This document shows, piece after piece, positions 37,439 through 48,705 of a stretch of DNA of 64,000 nt. Below the pieces are notes generated by a model. It searched no databases and had not been told where the DNA came from. It saw only the letters and a program-made list of their open reading frames with translations. Position 1 is the first letter of the stretch. Each line of letters begins with the position of its first letter. The position numbers and the translations under genes are program-made. This DNA comes from Cryptomeria japonica (lineage: Eukaryota > Streptophyta > Pinopsida > Cupressales > Cupressaceae), in contig NC_081407.1 in the NCBI RefSeq assembly GCF_030272615.1, positions 433,588,730 through 433,652,729 of the forward strand, written 5' to 3'.

Positions 37439-38863
37439 TATAGTTGTCACTTAATTAAATGAATATTTAATATTTATTTAATTATTTAACCATCAATAAT
37501 CTATTAATTAAATTAATATTTAATTAATTCATCCTCAACCTCTTCTCCTATTAATTAAAGAAATTATTCAATTTATTTAAATTAATTCATTAAGCCACAC
37601 TCTAAATCAATTAAATGAATAAAGCACATTTATTTAATTTAACCCCCTTTCCTCCTTTAAATAAATAATAAAATGTTTATTTAAATCCCTAAACTACCCC
37701 CCCACTTGCATTCTCCTACAAATACAAGTTCCACCTATTTAGTTGAAATAATGAATTTTATTTCAATTAAAATCCTATTTTCTCTCACCCACTTGCTCTT
37801 CTAACCCATTCTAGACTCTTCTAACCATTCTAAGTTAGCCTAATCCCATCCCCTAATTATTGTTACATTCCTAAGCAACTTGGAGTTACTTCTCAAAGCC
37901 TCAAAGTCTTTGAAAAGCATTAAAGACTTTATGTCTTCAACAAGTTAACCCCTAAAGTCTTCCAAACCATTAATGGTTCTTACATAACCATTTATGGCTC
38001 TTACATGACCATTAATGGTTAAACTCAACTCACCCACATGGTTAGAGACTTTCCCTCTAACTCAACTCCCATCTAACTCATGTGTCTCTTCAAGCATTCA
38101 TTACTTTGACCATGGTTATCCCCACTAACTCTTGTAAAAGAGTTTATCCATTGGATAAAGGCATTATTCATTGGATAGCAGATTTTTTCATTCAACTCAA
38201 GGCTAACCTTACCTCCTAAGGTAACCCTCATGTCATCTCAAGCATTTAATGATTCTTCCCTCTCCTCTCAAGTCATCTCATGTTGACATTTGTCATCCTG
38301 GGATTAAGTTGAAAGCCCTCACATGGTTCATAAACCCATCAATCCTGGCCCTTGTTGAGATTACTCAATCTCAACCATCCATTGCCTTGTTTTTCCTATA
38401 AATAGAGCCCATTCCTTCTCCAAAAAGATCCAGAAATCTTGTATGCATCAAACTTATATCAAATTTGAGAGAGCATCTAGGAGCACTTTTCTTTGTTATT
38501 TTGGATAAAATTAATATAGATTAGTTAGATACTTTCTCATATTCATCTTGCATTTGCATAATTAGTCATTTTTCATAATCTTGAATATCCATAAGACATC
38601 CATAGTAATTCAAAAATTTGAGGGCTACACTCATGTGGAACTTGCAAAGGAACAAGGGAGGAGAAGCTATGAGCATTTTGGAGAGCATTTGGGAGGGTTT
38701 AGTGTCTTTCCTCCTTTTTTGTGTGCTTTCTGTAATCTGTTTGATATCTTTCTTGATATGCATGCTTAGGATTGTAGTTTCATTCTTATTTCGTTTCTGA
38801 TTGATACTAACAACACTAAAATTTTGAATCTTGTGTTTCTAACATCCTTTTTGCAATGCATCA
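37439..38863 (+). repeat. 3' LTR of element B
   Basis: Matches 22121-23561; ends TGCAATGCATCA then AGATT. The start (TATAGTTGTCACTTAATT) lacks about 15 bp relative to the 5' LTR, so a small deletion crosses or touches the LTR edge. TATA box at 38396-38407. Confidence 0.9.
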
Positions 38864-38868
38864 AGATT

Positions 38869-39085
38869 TATTTAACCAAATGGCTTAGGGTATTTAAACA
38901 AACCTTAGTTTAATTAATAGGTTAGGCTAGAAGAAGGAGATTTAATCAAATCTTTAATTTGATTAAAAGGTCAATTAGAAGAATAGAGATATTAATTAAA
39001 TCTTAATTTAATTAATTGGAAGAATTAGGGATAATTAAATGAATAAAATTCACTTAATTCATTGTGCAACTTTTAGGTGTCTACA
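38869..39085 (-). repeat. 5' LTR of element A, distal part
   Basis: Continuation of 20723-22120 after element B. Matches 7800-8469 of the other LTR without the solo LTR. Ends GTGTCTACA followed by ACAAC. Confidence 0.9.
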
Positions 39086-39126
39086 ACAACTTTATCTCCT
39101 TCTGATTCTTCATCTGTAATACCTTC
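39086..39126 (-). pseudogene. 41-bp island of copia D gag/protease
   Basis: On the minus strand the codons read EGITDEESEGDKVV. This acidic stretch belongs between the copia gag zinc knuckle and protease, and it joins in frame to both neighbouring copia pieces (48706 and 6462) once insert and duplication are removed. It is all that separates elements A and C. Confidence 0.8.
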
Positions 39127-40498
39127 TATTGGTTCCCAAAACCACAGATTAGAAAACCCAAAGACTTGGCAAATACTCAAGTAGTCCAATCAGCCTTGGC
39201 CAACGAACATGGATGGTCAAAGACCAAATCCCTCTGCACTTTGGGCTCCACTGAACCTAGGTGGGTATGCATCTTCCTCTCAAGCACAAAAGAGGTTAGT
39301 TATAGTGGATTTAAACCTTTTAGCAAGTTTACACAACTGGCAAATTATTGTTTTGCAACTATGCTTTATTATGTGCTTTAACTGAATGCTTTGAAAAGAA
39401 ATGATTGTGAATGTATATTGAAAATGAGATTGCTTTCAGGACTTGCATGAAATCTGCATAGATCAGTTCATATAGGATTTGGGAAGAATGTTTCTCTATC
39501 AAGGACCTTGAATGCATACAAATCAAAACCTTAAAATATCAATAACAGACCAGTGCCTCTATCCAGGGATATATATGACACTTTGTGAACAAAATATCTT
39601 ATCAAATCAAGAGAGAATTTTTCATCAACTATGAAGGTTCAGTATGCATTACACAAACAATAAGATCTCAATCTTTCACTTAATGCAACAACATGTGATT
39701 CACATCATAGCAAATCTATAAACATATTTATCAAGAGGACAAAGATAATCATCAACACAAAAGTGTACACAATATTTGGAAAAAGAAACAGTGAACCTTG
39801 TATATTAATCTTCAGGAAAGAATTGCACACATAAGCTGCACTTGCAGAAACTCCATTACAAATTTCTTTCACAAAATGATACTTCTTCCTATAGAATTTT
39901 CTAATAAAAAAATGATATTCAATCCTTACAACAGTATCTTGTTCTTCTGACCCTCTTCTTTTCCACACGTGCTTAGTCGCCAAGTCGTGAGGATTAACTG
40001 GCGAGCTATTTCTCATTGTGGTATAGCGACCATCGTTGGATCATCCGATCGATCGTTAGATCTGTCTGAATTGATCTATCTTTAGCCTCCATCCTCACCA
40101 ATTTGTCCTAAAACTTTGGACACCTTGAGATTTGTGCACACACATGGTCCACTAGGTTCATCCTTCTTTACGCCAAAAGCCTTTTGTCTTTCGATAGTTA
40201 TCATACGAGCTGCTTTGGATTTAAGTGTTAAAAGAGCATATCCCACAAACAATGTGGGATAAAGGCTTTTCTTTTTCTGGCGTAGCATACTTGAAAGTTT
40301 CTAAAACCTTTTCTACTGCTCCATCTGCCCAGGCTTGGAGGACTTGGCAACGCCATTCATGAAACAGTTGATCTTTTGGACATCTCCATTTTCTTTAGTT
40401 ATGCCCCTATATATAAGACACCAACAGTAAATGCTTGTATGATGGAAAAAGGGATCCATATATAGCACAAAAATATTTTGTAAAAACATGTGCTAACA
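39127..40498 (-). repeat. 3' LTR of element C
   Basis: Minus-strand start TGTTAGCACATG at 40498; its end reads AACCAATA where the other LTR has AACCAACA. 1372 bp. A TATATATAGG box is near 40410-40420. Contains a 103-codon open frame at 39705-40016. Confidence 0.9.
39705..40016 (-). other. LTR-internal ORF of element C (103 codons)
   Basis: Begins MRNSSPVNPHDLATKHVW and ends in a hydrophobic helix (VYTFVLMIIFVLLINMF). The other LTR has a 104-codon version at 47909-48223, in frame despite a 3-nt indel. Both copies come from one template, so conservation alone is weak evidence for coding. No family recognised. Confidence 0.35.
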
Positions 40499-42185
40499 GT
40501 GGCTCTTTCTGGGGATGTATGTTCTCTTTAAGGACATGGAAAGATCCTAGTTATCTCTGGAAAGCATACCAAAATGAAAATTGAAAACATATAACAGAAA
40601 ACAAGAGAAAAAACTATATTAATATAATACAAGAAATACTCCTTGATCATCAAGAGAAGAAATGCTTGAGGTATTGAGCATGGACTGGAAATTCCAACAC
40701 TTCGCCATCAGTACCCTGCAAGTAATATGATTTTGCTCCACCCTTTTCAAAGATGATATAAGGTCTTAGCTAGAGTGCATCAAATTTTCCATGTTTTCCT
40801 TTGTCTTGGTCTTTGGCATTCCATTTTAGTACCCAATCTCCCTCCTCAAAAGTTCTGTCACAAGCCCTTTTATCATGTAAAGCCTTAACCATCTGTTGCC
40901 TCTGAATGTTTCTTTCCTGAGCCTCTTTTCTACATTCATCCAACTCAGCCAAAGCCATCAATATGTCCCCCATAAAGTTCACTTCTTCTGAAAATTCTCC
41001 TATAACAAATTTATAGACTAGGAGAAAATTACTCAAGGGTAATCTTGCTTCTTTGCCATATACAAGCTCATATGGATCAAATTCTGTGGACTTCTTGACT
41101 ATCACTCTATCAGCCCATTCTGCTAGTATCAATTTCGAATCCCAAGCTCTTTTATTATCACCCAACATCCTTTTGATAATCTAAAAACAAGTTTTTATTG
41201 ATGGATTATGCTTGTCCATTTCCTTGGGGATGGTAAGGTGATGAATAGGACAAAGTGATGCCATAATTTTCACAAAAATTAGAGAACTCATTGGATCTGA
41301 AACACATCCCATTATCTACCACAATTTTTTGAGGTACCCCAAATCTAGTAAGAATGTTTTCCAAAAGAAACTTTATCACAACTTTGTTGGTAGCATGTCT
41401 TGTGGGAATGGCTTCAACCCACTTAGTAAATAATCAGTAGCCACCAAAATCCATTTATGCCCACCACTAGATTTTTTTGCTATTTCCCCTATGAAGTCAA
41501 TAACCCACATCTGGAATGGTTCCTCTGTATGCATAGGTCTGAGAGGAATAGCTCCATTATACTTAAACTTCCCTGGAAATTTTTGGCATGCTTCACATTT
41601 TCTGATATAAGCATGACAATCCTTGAAAATTTGGGGCCAATAATAACCGACATTAAGAATTTTATGAGCAGTGGTTTTGGCTGAGAAATGGCCTCCACAC
41701 ACACCTTCATGTGAGTCTCTCAAAACAACAAATGCTTGACACTCATCTAGACACAATAAAAGAATACCATCTCTATTTTTCCAATATAGATCTCCATTAA
41801 GTAACACATACTTAAATGTTTGAAGCTTTAAAGTTCTCTTCTGACTATCATTTAAACTATCCAGACATTTCATATATTTTAAGTAATATACAATATTTGT
41901 ATACCAAGGACATCTCTCAATGCTAATTTGTACATCTTCCAACTCTACCTGATTTACCTGTGCTGCTTCAAAATTGGATTCTGCCATTAACTTTGCTAAA
42001 CCCTGACCCCTTACCAACTTTGTGATTTGTAGATCTATATTGAATTCTTGGATTTGATTTATCCATCTGCATCTCCTTCCAGTAGTTTCTGATTGTCTGA
42101 AGATGTCTTTAACAACAACACTTGGCACATATGCAATGACAGTGGCACCAACCAAATAGGGTCTGAAATATTTTATAGCTTTCAC
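40499..42185 (-). pseudogene. Element C RNase H end and integrase
   Basis: 41376-42185 (269 codons) starts in the RNase H (KAIKYFRPYLVGA, RRCRWINQIQEFN) and continues into the integrase zinc module HEGVCGGHFSAKTTAHK, CEACQ, and the core start PFQMWVIDFIGEI with the first catalytic Asp. The frame is then lost. 40770-41168 is the C-terminal part with FDPYELVYGKEARLP and FEEGDWVLKWN. 40499-40769 is the 3' untranslated end. Confidence 0.85.
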
Positions 42186-42197
42186 AAGAGCATAAGC

Positions 42198-43260
42198 CTA
42201 TTTTTCATTCAAGTCATAGTTCAATTCAGATGCTTGTAAGGTTTTGCTAAAAAATGCCACTGGTTGTTCATGGCCCTCATCATTCTTTTGTGGCATGACA
42301 ACAACAATAGTATGGAATGAAGCAAATGAAAACACTTGGAAGGGTTTAGAGAAATCAGGTGATTTTAATACAAGGGCTTCCTTGATGGCTCTTTTGATAT
42401 TTACAAAAGCTTCAAGATCTTCATTAGTCCATTTTATTTCAGCACCCCTTTTCAACATTTTAGCAATAGGCTTTTTGATTTTAGAGAAGTTTGAAACAAA
42501 TATTCTTACAAAGTTAATTTGACCGAAAAAAGATTGAATTGCTTTAACTATTTTTGGGATTTGAATTTTATCAATAGCAACAATCCTTTCTGGATCAATT
42601 CTCACACCATCTTTTGAAAGAATATGACCTAACAACTTTCCTTCAGTAACCCCAAAATGACATTTTTTAGGATTCACAGATATGCCATATTCTAATGCTC
42701 TAATAATTTTTGTTTATATGTCGTTACAATGATCTTCTGCATTTTTAGAATAAGCAGTCAGATCATCTTGGTGCACTGCTCAAATATGATCAATTAACCC
42801 TTTAAAGACTACATCCATAGCCCTCTCGAATGCAGCTTTTGCATTTCTTAACCCGAAAGGCATCCTTGCATACACATAAGTGCCCCATGGTGTAGTAAAG
42901 GTTGTCTTGTATTTCTCTGACTCCTTGACCTTAACTTGGTTATAACCTAAAAAACCATCCATCATAGACATCAATTTATTTCCTGTAACCTTCTGCAATA
43001 GAGCTTCCATGTTAGGCAAAACATAGTTATCCTTCAAAGATGAAACATCTAGATTTATGAAATCTACACATAACCTAATATCACCATTTTTCTTTCGTAC
43101 TCCAGTACTAAGTTTGACACCCATGTTGAGTGCCTTATAGGCTCAATAATCCCTACATTTCTCATTTTCATTAACTCCTCCTTCATCTTAGGAGCCAAGG
43201 TAGGGTTTATAGGCCTTTGTTTTTTCCTGAAGTGTTTAACATCCGGTTTTAATGGTACCT
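42198..43260 (-). pseudogene. Element C reverse transcriptase and RNase H
   Basis: 43124-43260 holds the RT start (MKMRNVGIIEPIRHSTW). 42780-43124 has RLCVDFINLD, SMMDGFLGYNQVKV and TPWGTYVYARMPFGLRNA. A stop follows LIDHI, and the catalytic YLDD box reads HQDD. 42198-42677 has MNPKKCHFGVTEGKLLGHI, the tether, and an RNase H with AFFSKTLQASELNY. The RT sequence differs clearly from A and B. Confidence 0.87.
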
Positions 43261-43639
43261 CATGCTGAAAAGGTCTTCTCTATATGCTTTAAGGTCATCA
43301 TATGACCAAGCAGAGACATGTCTAAATTTTCTCAGTAGACTAATCAATACTGTCCTGATCTTTGGTGTGAGACTTTTTTCCAATACACACTTCTCTTGGA
43401 TTTCTCTCACTTCCCAAGTTTATTTTTTCAACTCCTTCACACTCTCCTGAACTAGGTCTAAAACTAGCCATGTCTTTATTGTCAAACATTCTTTCCAGCT
43501 CTACCAATCCCTTCGGGATTTTATTTGTCTTCAGCTACAACACCTCTTGCCCAAGTATTGTTTCTATGTCATCCTTGTCTGTTACAAGTCCATTCAAATC
43601 AATCTGTTGGTATGCATACTGATCTTCACAAAAGAGAAA

Positions 43640-44125
43640 TCATAGCAGATCCCTGTCATCATCAAATGCTTGCCAACTCTTAACATTATCAAGAACAGAT
43701 GGTCTTGTTTTAATTTCAACTTGTGTAATATCATCAAAAGGGATATCATTATGTTTAATTGCCAGGTTAGCCATAAAGTCCGCCAAAATATTATTGGACC
43801 TTTTAGTCCAATTAATGGAAAAAGCATCGAAAAGTTCAATATAATCCCAAACCTCATTCTTGTAACTTCTTAATTTTGTATTTTTTGCAGCAAATTTGCC
43901 TCTAACTTGTGAAACAACTAATTCCAAATCACCATAAACTGTTAGTAACTTAATGGCATGCCTGTTTGCTAATTTAAGTCCTAATAAGAGAGCTTCATAT
44001 TCAACAATAATATTAGTACATTCAAAAGCCAATGAGAAAGAGTATTTATAAGATTTTTCATTAGGTGAAATAAACACAATTCCTGTTCCATTTCCATCCT
44101 TACTGCAGGCACCATCAAAATACAA
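43640..44125 (-). pseudogene. Element C archaeal-type RNase H, upstream of RT
   Basis: A 161-codon frame with a complete catalytic set: D in MYFDGACSKDGNGTG, E in VEYEALLLGLKLA, D in VYGDLELVVSQV, and D in NNILADFMANLA. It lies between protease and RT, unlike A and B where the corresponding domain follows the gypsy RNase H. It is one of the best preserved domains in the window. 43261-43639 and 44126-44368 are linkers with stops. Confidence 0.88.
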
Positions 44126-44368
44126 TTTCCAAATTAAACTTTCATTGTGTTTAACAACCTCTACAATTTTTTCAATTTCTAAAGGTTTAGAAATACTTAC
44201 CTAAAAGTTGTCCATATCAGAATGGCAAAAGCAAGTTATTTGATCTGGATCCACTTCCTCTATGAGGTAGGGAGATCTTGGTTCTCTTTTGATTCTTACC
44301 TCTGCTCCTTTGACTGGGATGGTAGCATATGATAAATCTAATTGCACATATCCACCTACCAAGTTCAA

Positions 44369-44662
44369 TCACTGTCTAGATAGCAGCATTCCATAGTTCG
44401 CAGGCACTTGCACAACTGTTACATCCGTTTTATAGGTAGTGTCTGGACAACCTGGAAACCTGAACTCAATATCCTTCATGATCCCGACCACTGGGACTGA
44501 CCTATTATCCATTTCATAACATTTTCCATAAGGGGTATCTACCTTCATTCCCAACTCTTTCATGACATCCTCTGGCATAATATTTATTGCTGCTCCTAAG
44601 TCTATCATGCAGTTTCTTACCATCTTATTGTTTATAAGCAGTGTTAAATAAAAAGGATCCAC
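44369..44662 (-). pseudogene. Element C aspartic protease
   Basis: A 97-codon frame with the active site CMIDLGAAINIMP (DSGA type, Ser replaced by Leu) and a C-terminal YGMLLSRQ where the ILGR-type box is expected. The start at 44662 is a fragment start, not a true N-terminus. 44663-45165 upstream is linker in mixed frames. Confidence 0.82.
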
Positions 44663-45198
44663 TCATGCGAAGTTTTTGGTAATGGACGTGCCTAGATATA
44701 CCACAAGAGGATCTTCTTTTGATTTTAGATTTTCTTTATTGGTGTCACCCACATTTGATATGATTTTCAAAGTCTCATTCTTGTAATATGGAAATTTCAT
44801 CACTCCAAGCAAAGGCATAGAAAATTTTACCTGAGACAACGCTTGAGACATAAAAGTTCCACAGTTTGAAAGAGGCTTACTGATTTTTTTTCTCCATAGG
44901 ATTGACCAACTTTGAGGCATCAATCTGCTTTGTTGGTTCACTTGGAGCCTCTTTTCCTTTCTTGTCATTTGCCTCCTTGTTCACATTTTGTTTTGAGACT
45001 TTTGTGAATATTCTTGCAGGCCTCCTGTTCAGGATCCACTGTTCTGTTTCTCAGTTGGTAATTACTCTTGTCTTGGGCAACAATAAACACTGTGAATGCT
45101 CTCTTCTCCTCTTCAGTCAAGTTTCTCAAAGAAGGCACTGCTTCCTCTTGAAACAATTTTCTCAAGACAGGGATATCTTCATCATCATCAGAAAAAAC

Positions 45199-46995
45199 CT
45201 ATTGTATGCTATACTGCTGATGGTTTCTCATCCTTTGCATATCTAGATGTTGCTCTTCCTCAGATGAATCCTCATCTCTACCCCACATAGGATTTGATGA
45301 TAGAACATTAACTGTAGACTCATATTCCTCTTCTTGATGCCAATCCTCCATCAGGCCCTGTGCAATCATGCATTGATCTTCATAATGGGGAAGATTGCAG
45401 ACCTCACACCATGGGAAATCCCCGACAAAGTTATTTGCTCTCTTTAGTGGATCTAGAGTTTCTTTACTCGGATTTGGTTTTACTGTCTTCCCATCCTTCC
45501 AGCTGGTGTTATAAGGCATATCATGGAGTCTGGTCCTATTGAAATTCATTTGCTTATTATTTATGTATGGTGTCTTTTCATTAAGATTTTGTTTACCTTT
45601 TATGTACTTAAGCATGTCCATGATCTGAGTAAGGTCATCTTTCTTGGGAACCCTAGGATTGTATAACTTTGGATCATCTCTTTTAGCAATTTTCCCAACA
45701 ACCTTCCTATTATTTTCAATGGTAGTAGCAATCTTGAATGCTTGTTGTAGAGTATCAGGTCTATGACATAAAATCTCATAATGGGTTTTGCTGTCAAAAG
45801 TTAATCAGAAATGAATCAACATGTCTGACATCTATGGGTATTCTATTTAATACTTTATTAAATCTTTTATTAAACTCAGCAACTGATTCATTCTGATTTT
45901 TCTTTATACTTGTTAAGTCATGGGATGCAAATTAAGGATCATTGTGATCTCCAAATTCTTCCAAGAACAATGTTACAAACTCATCCCAACTGCTGATACA
46001 TCCATAAGGAAGGTTCATATACCATTCTCCCGCATCTTCTATCAAAGATTGAACAAACAACTTCATGAATACATCCTCATGAGGAAACTCAAATTCTTCA
46101 ATGATATTTTTTACATTAACTACATGTTGTTCTGATGAATTAGTTCCATTTCCCGAGAATTTGGGGATTGTTGATCTTAAATCATTAGTGAACTGATTTG
46201 GATAACCAACAATGCTAGTGAAATCCAATTGCCTATATCTTTCAATGATCATAGGTCGTCTGCCACCTTGATTGTTATTTTGATTGTTAACATTTCCTCT
46301 GCTGAATACATTATTTATGCCATAATTACCATTGTTCCCATTGTTTCCACCACCATTATTATTGTCGTTATTTCCATGATTACCTCCATTGTCATTATTG
46401 TTGTTTCTACCTCCACCATTGCCATTTCCATAATTGTCATCATTATTTCCATCATTTTGGTTGCTTCCATACCTATTACTTCCTCTATTATTATTTATAA
46501 TATTACCTCTATTTGGGTTATTCTAGTTTCATCATTTTCCTCGTTTCCATTTCTTTCTCCATTATCTTGGTTGTTTCTATTCCTTTCTTCACTTTGATCC
46601 CTATGCACGTCCCTCCATCTTCTGCTTCTATTTAATAACAGGTTATCAAAGGTTATAAAAGGCTTCTCTATTCCTCCCATATGAGGGGGACTATATTTAG
46701 GTATCACTGGCCTACCTCCCTCACCATTTTATATCCCTCCTGACCTAGGGGTTTGAATTGTATCCCTTTGTATCCCTAGTTTTTGCAATACCCAATCTGG
46801 CTGTCTCCTAAAACCTTTTGCCATTTTGGATTCATCTTCATTCAAGACTGCCATTTTAAGTATGATTTCATCTAGTTGCTTGTCCTCCTCAGTCAATATT
46901 TCATCATGGCCACCATTGTTATCTTTTTCATTCAAGGCATAAAATGGATTTTCCTCCAGATTTTCAGACATCACCGGGTGAAGAACCATCCTCAC
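45199..46995 (-). pseudogene. Element C gag
   Basis: 46729-46995 is an acidic N-terminal part; 46250-46700 includes an Asn/Gly-rich region. 45932-46252 is the capsid-like part with IPKFSGNGTNSSEQHV, GEWYMNLP and FVTLFLEEFGD, the retrotransposon gag fold signature. 45199-45621 has a zinc knuckle WCEVCNLPHYEDQC (CX2CX3HX4C) and an acidic tail. Stops separate the pieces. Confidence 0.82.
46255..46500 (-). repeat. ATT/GTT-rich run encoding Asn/Gly repeat in C gag
   Basis: On the minus strand AAT/AAC/GGN codons give long Asn- and Gly-rich runs. The plus strand therefore shows a spurious Ile/Val-rich open frame at 46229-46597, which is a shadow. Confidence 0.75.
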
Positions 46996-47310
46996 TGCTA
47001 GGAAACTTTTTATAACCCTGGGATGCCATACTTGTTGTCAATTTATTTTCTTTATATCTTTTCTTGGGACTCAAATCAACAAGATTACCTACCCTTTATG
47101 CAAAGACCTTCTCCCCTGCATCAATTTTATTGATAAATGTCTAGGGGATTCTCTTATTTTCTCAAAATACCAATTATTATTCATGTATTGAAATATAGAG
47201 TCACCACCTCCTAAGAGGAAATATTACTGACATAACTGATCTTCTGGGATCCTCCCTCCAGTAGAGTCTGAAATAAACTACTAAAGGTTTTGAAAACTTT
47301 GTATGACAAC

Positions 47311-47328
47311 TCCCTAGCAGAGTTGCCA
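47311..47328 (-). other. Primer-binding site of element C
   Basis: On the minus strand TGGCAACTCTGCTAGGGA starts three bases inside the 5' LTR. It begins TGG, as a tRNA CCA complement must. The tRNA is uncertain; it resembles the arginine-type sites reported for Ogre elements. Confidence 0.6.
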
Positions 47329-47331
47329 ATC

Positions 47332-48705
47332 TGTTGGTTCCCAAAACCATAGATTAGAAAACCCAAAGACTTCCAAATCCTCAAGTAGTCTAATCAGCCT
47401 CGGCCAACGAACAGGGATGGTCAAAGACCAAATCCCTTTGCACTTTTGGCTCCATTGAACCTAGGTGGGTATGCATCTTCCTCTCAAGAACAAAAGAGGT
47501 TATTTATAGTTGATTTAAACCTTTTGGCAAGTTTACACAACTGGAAAATTATTCTTCTGCAACTATACTTTATTATGTGCTTTAACTGAATGCTTTGAAA
47601 AGAAATGATTGTGAATGTATATTGAAAATGAGATTGCTTTCAGGACTTAAATGAAATTTGCATAGATCAGTTTATATAAGATTTGGGAAGAACATTTCTC
47701 TATCAAGGACCTTGAATGCATATATATCAAAACCTTTAAAGACCAATAATAGACCAGTGCCTCTATCTAGGGATATATATGACACTTTGTGGACAAAATA
47801 TCTTATCAACTCAAGAGACAATTTCTCATCAATTATGAAGGTTCAGTATGCGTTACGCAAACAATAAGAACTCAACCTTTCACTTAATGCAACGACATGT
47901 GATTCACATCATAGCAAATATATAAACAGATTTATCAAGAGGAAAAAGATAATCATCAACACAAAAGTGTACACAATATTTGGAAAAAGAAACAATGAAC
48001 CTTGTATATTAATCTTCAGAAAAGAATTGCACACATAAGCTGCACTTGCAGATACTCCATTACAGATTGCTTGCACAAAATGATACTTCTTCTTCCTATA
48101 GACTTCACTAATACAAAAATGATATTCAATCCTTACAACAGTATCTTGTTCTTCTGACCCTCCCCTTTTCCACACGTGCTTAGTCGCCAAGTCGTAAGGA
48201 TTAACCAGCGAGTTGTTTCTCATTGTGGTATAGCAACCATCGTTGGATCATCTGCCCGATTGTTAGATTTGTCTGATTTGCTCGATCTTTAGCCTCCATC
48301 CTTGCCAGTCTATCATAAAAATTTGGACGCCTTGAGATGTGCGCGCACGCAGGGTCCACTGGGTTTAATCTTCTTCACGCCAAAAGCCTTTTATCTTTCG
48401 ATAGTTATTATACGGGCCACTTTGGATTTAAGTGTTAAAAGAGCCTATCCCACAAACAATGTGGGATAAAGGATTTTCTTTTTCTAGCACAACATACTTG
48501 AATGTTTCTAAAACCTTTTCTACCACTCCATCTGCGTAGGCTTGGAGGACTTGGCAATGCCATTCATGAAACAATTGATCTTTTGTACAACTCCATTTTC
48601 TTTAGTTATGCCCCTGCATATAAGACACCAGCAGTAAATGCTCATATGATGGAAAAAGGGATCCATATATAGCACAAAAATATTTTGTGAAAATATGTGC
48701 TAACA
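47332..48705 (-). repeat. 5' LTR of element C
   Basis: Matches 39127-40498; 1374 bp; terminal TG at 47332 and CA at 48705 (plus strand). The 104-codon LTR frame is at 47909-48223. Confidence 0.92.

Larger units (their letters stand above)
22121..38863 (+). mobile_element. Ty3/gypsy (Tat-like) element B
   Basis: A plus-strand element with LTRs at 22121-23561 and 37439-38863 and target duplication AGATT, inserted in the 5' LTR of A. Without its two solo LTRs it is about 13.9 kb. Gene order: ORF1, gag, protease, G-patch, linker, RT, RNase H, second RNase H, integrase. The two LTRs differ at about 5 of 140 positions in a stretch I compared, fewer than those of A. Most catalytic motifs are damaged (protease DNGA, RT YVND, integrase D and E lost). 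No clear polypurine tract lies before the 3' LTR. Confidence 0.9.
6463..39085 (-). mobile_element. Ty3/gypsy (Tat-like) element A, containing B and a solo LTR
   Basis: This minus-strand gypsy element is bounded by TG...CA LTRs and a perfect 5-bp target duplication ACAAC (6458-6462 and 39086-39090) inside copia D. Without B and the solo LTR it is about 15.4 kb, with LTRs near 1.6 kb and an internal region of 12.3 kb (8470-20722). The gene order is ORF1, gag, protease, G-patch-like segment, linker, RT, RNase H, archaeal-type RNase H, integrase, then a long 3' region with tandem repeats. The second RNase H, the long leader and the RT sequence place it in the Tat group. By eye the LTRs agree at roughly 92 percent of positions over 300 bp. 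Stops in most frames make it defective, although RT and integrase active sites survive. Confidence 0.9.
39127..48705 (-). mobile_element. Ty3/gypsy element C, different domain order
   Basis: A minus-strand element with LTRs at 39127-40498 and 47332-48705. Flanks CCTTC and TGTTC agree at 3 of 5 positions. Removing the element with one 5-bp copy restores the copia gag frame, so the ends are right. 9579 bp. Order: gag, protease, archaeal-type RNase H, RT, gypsy RNase H, integrase. By eye the LTRs are about 93 percent alike over 270 bp. Many stops; not active. Confidence 0.9.

Noticed and set aside
46229-46597. Plus-strand Ile/Val-rich protein of 122 codons
   Set aside because: Shadow of the Asn/Gly-rich gag repeat on the minus strand.
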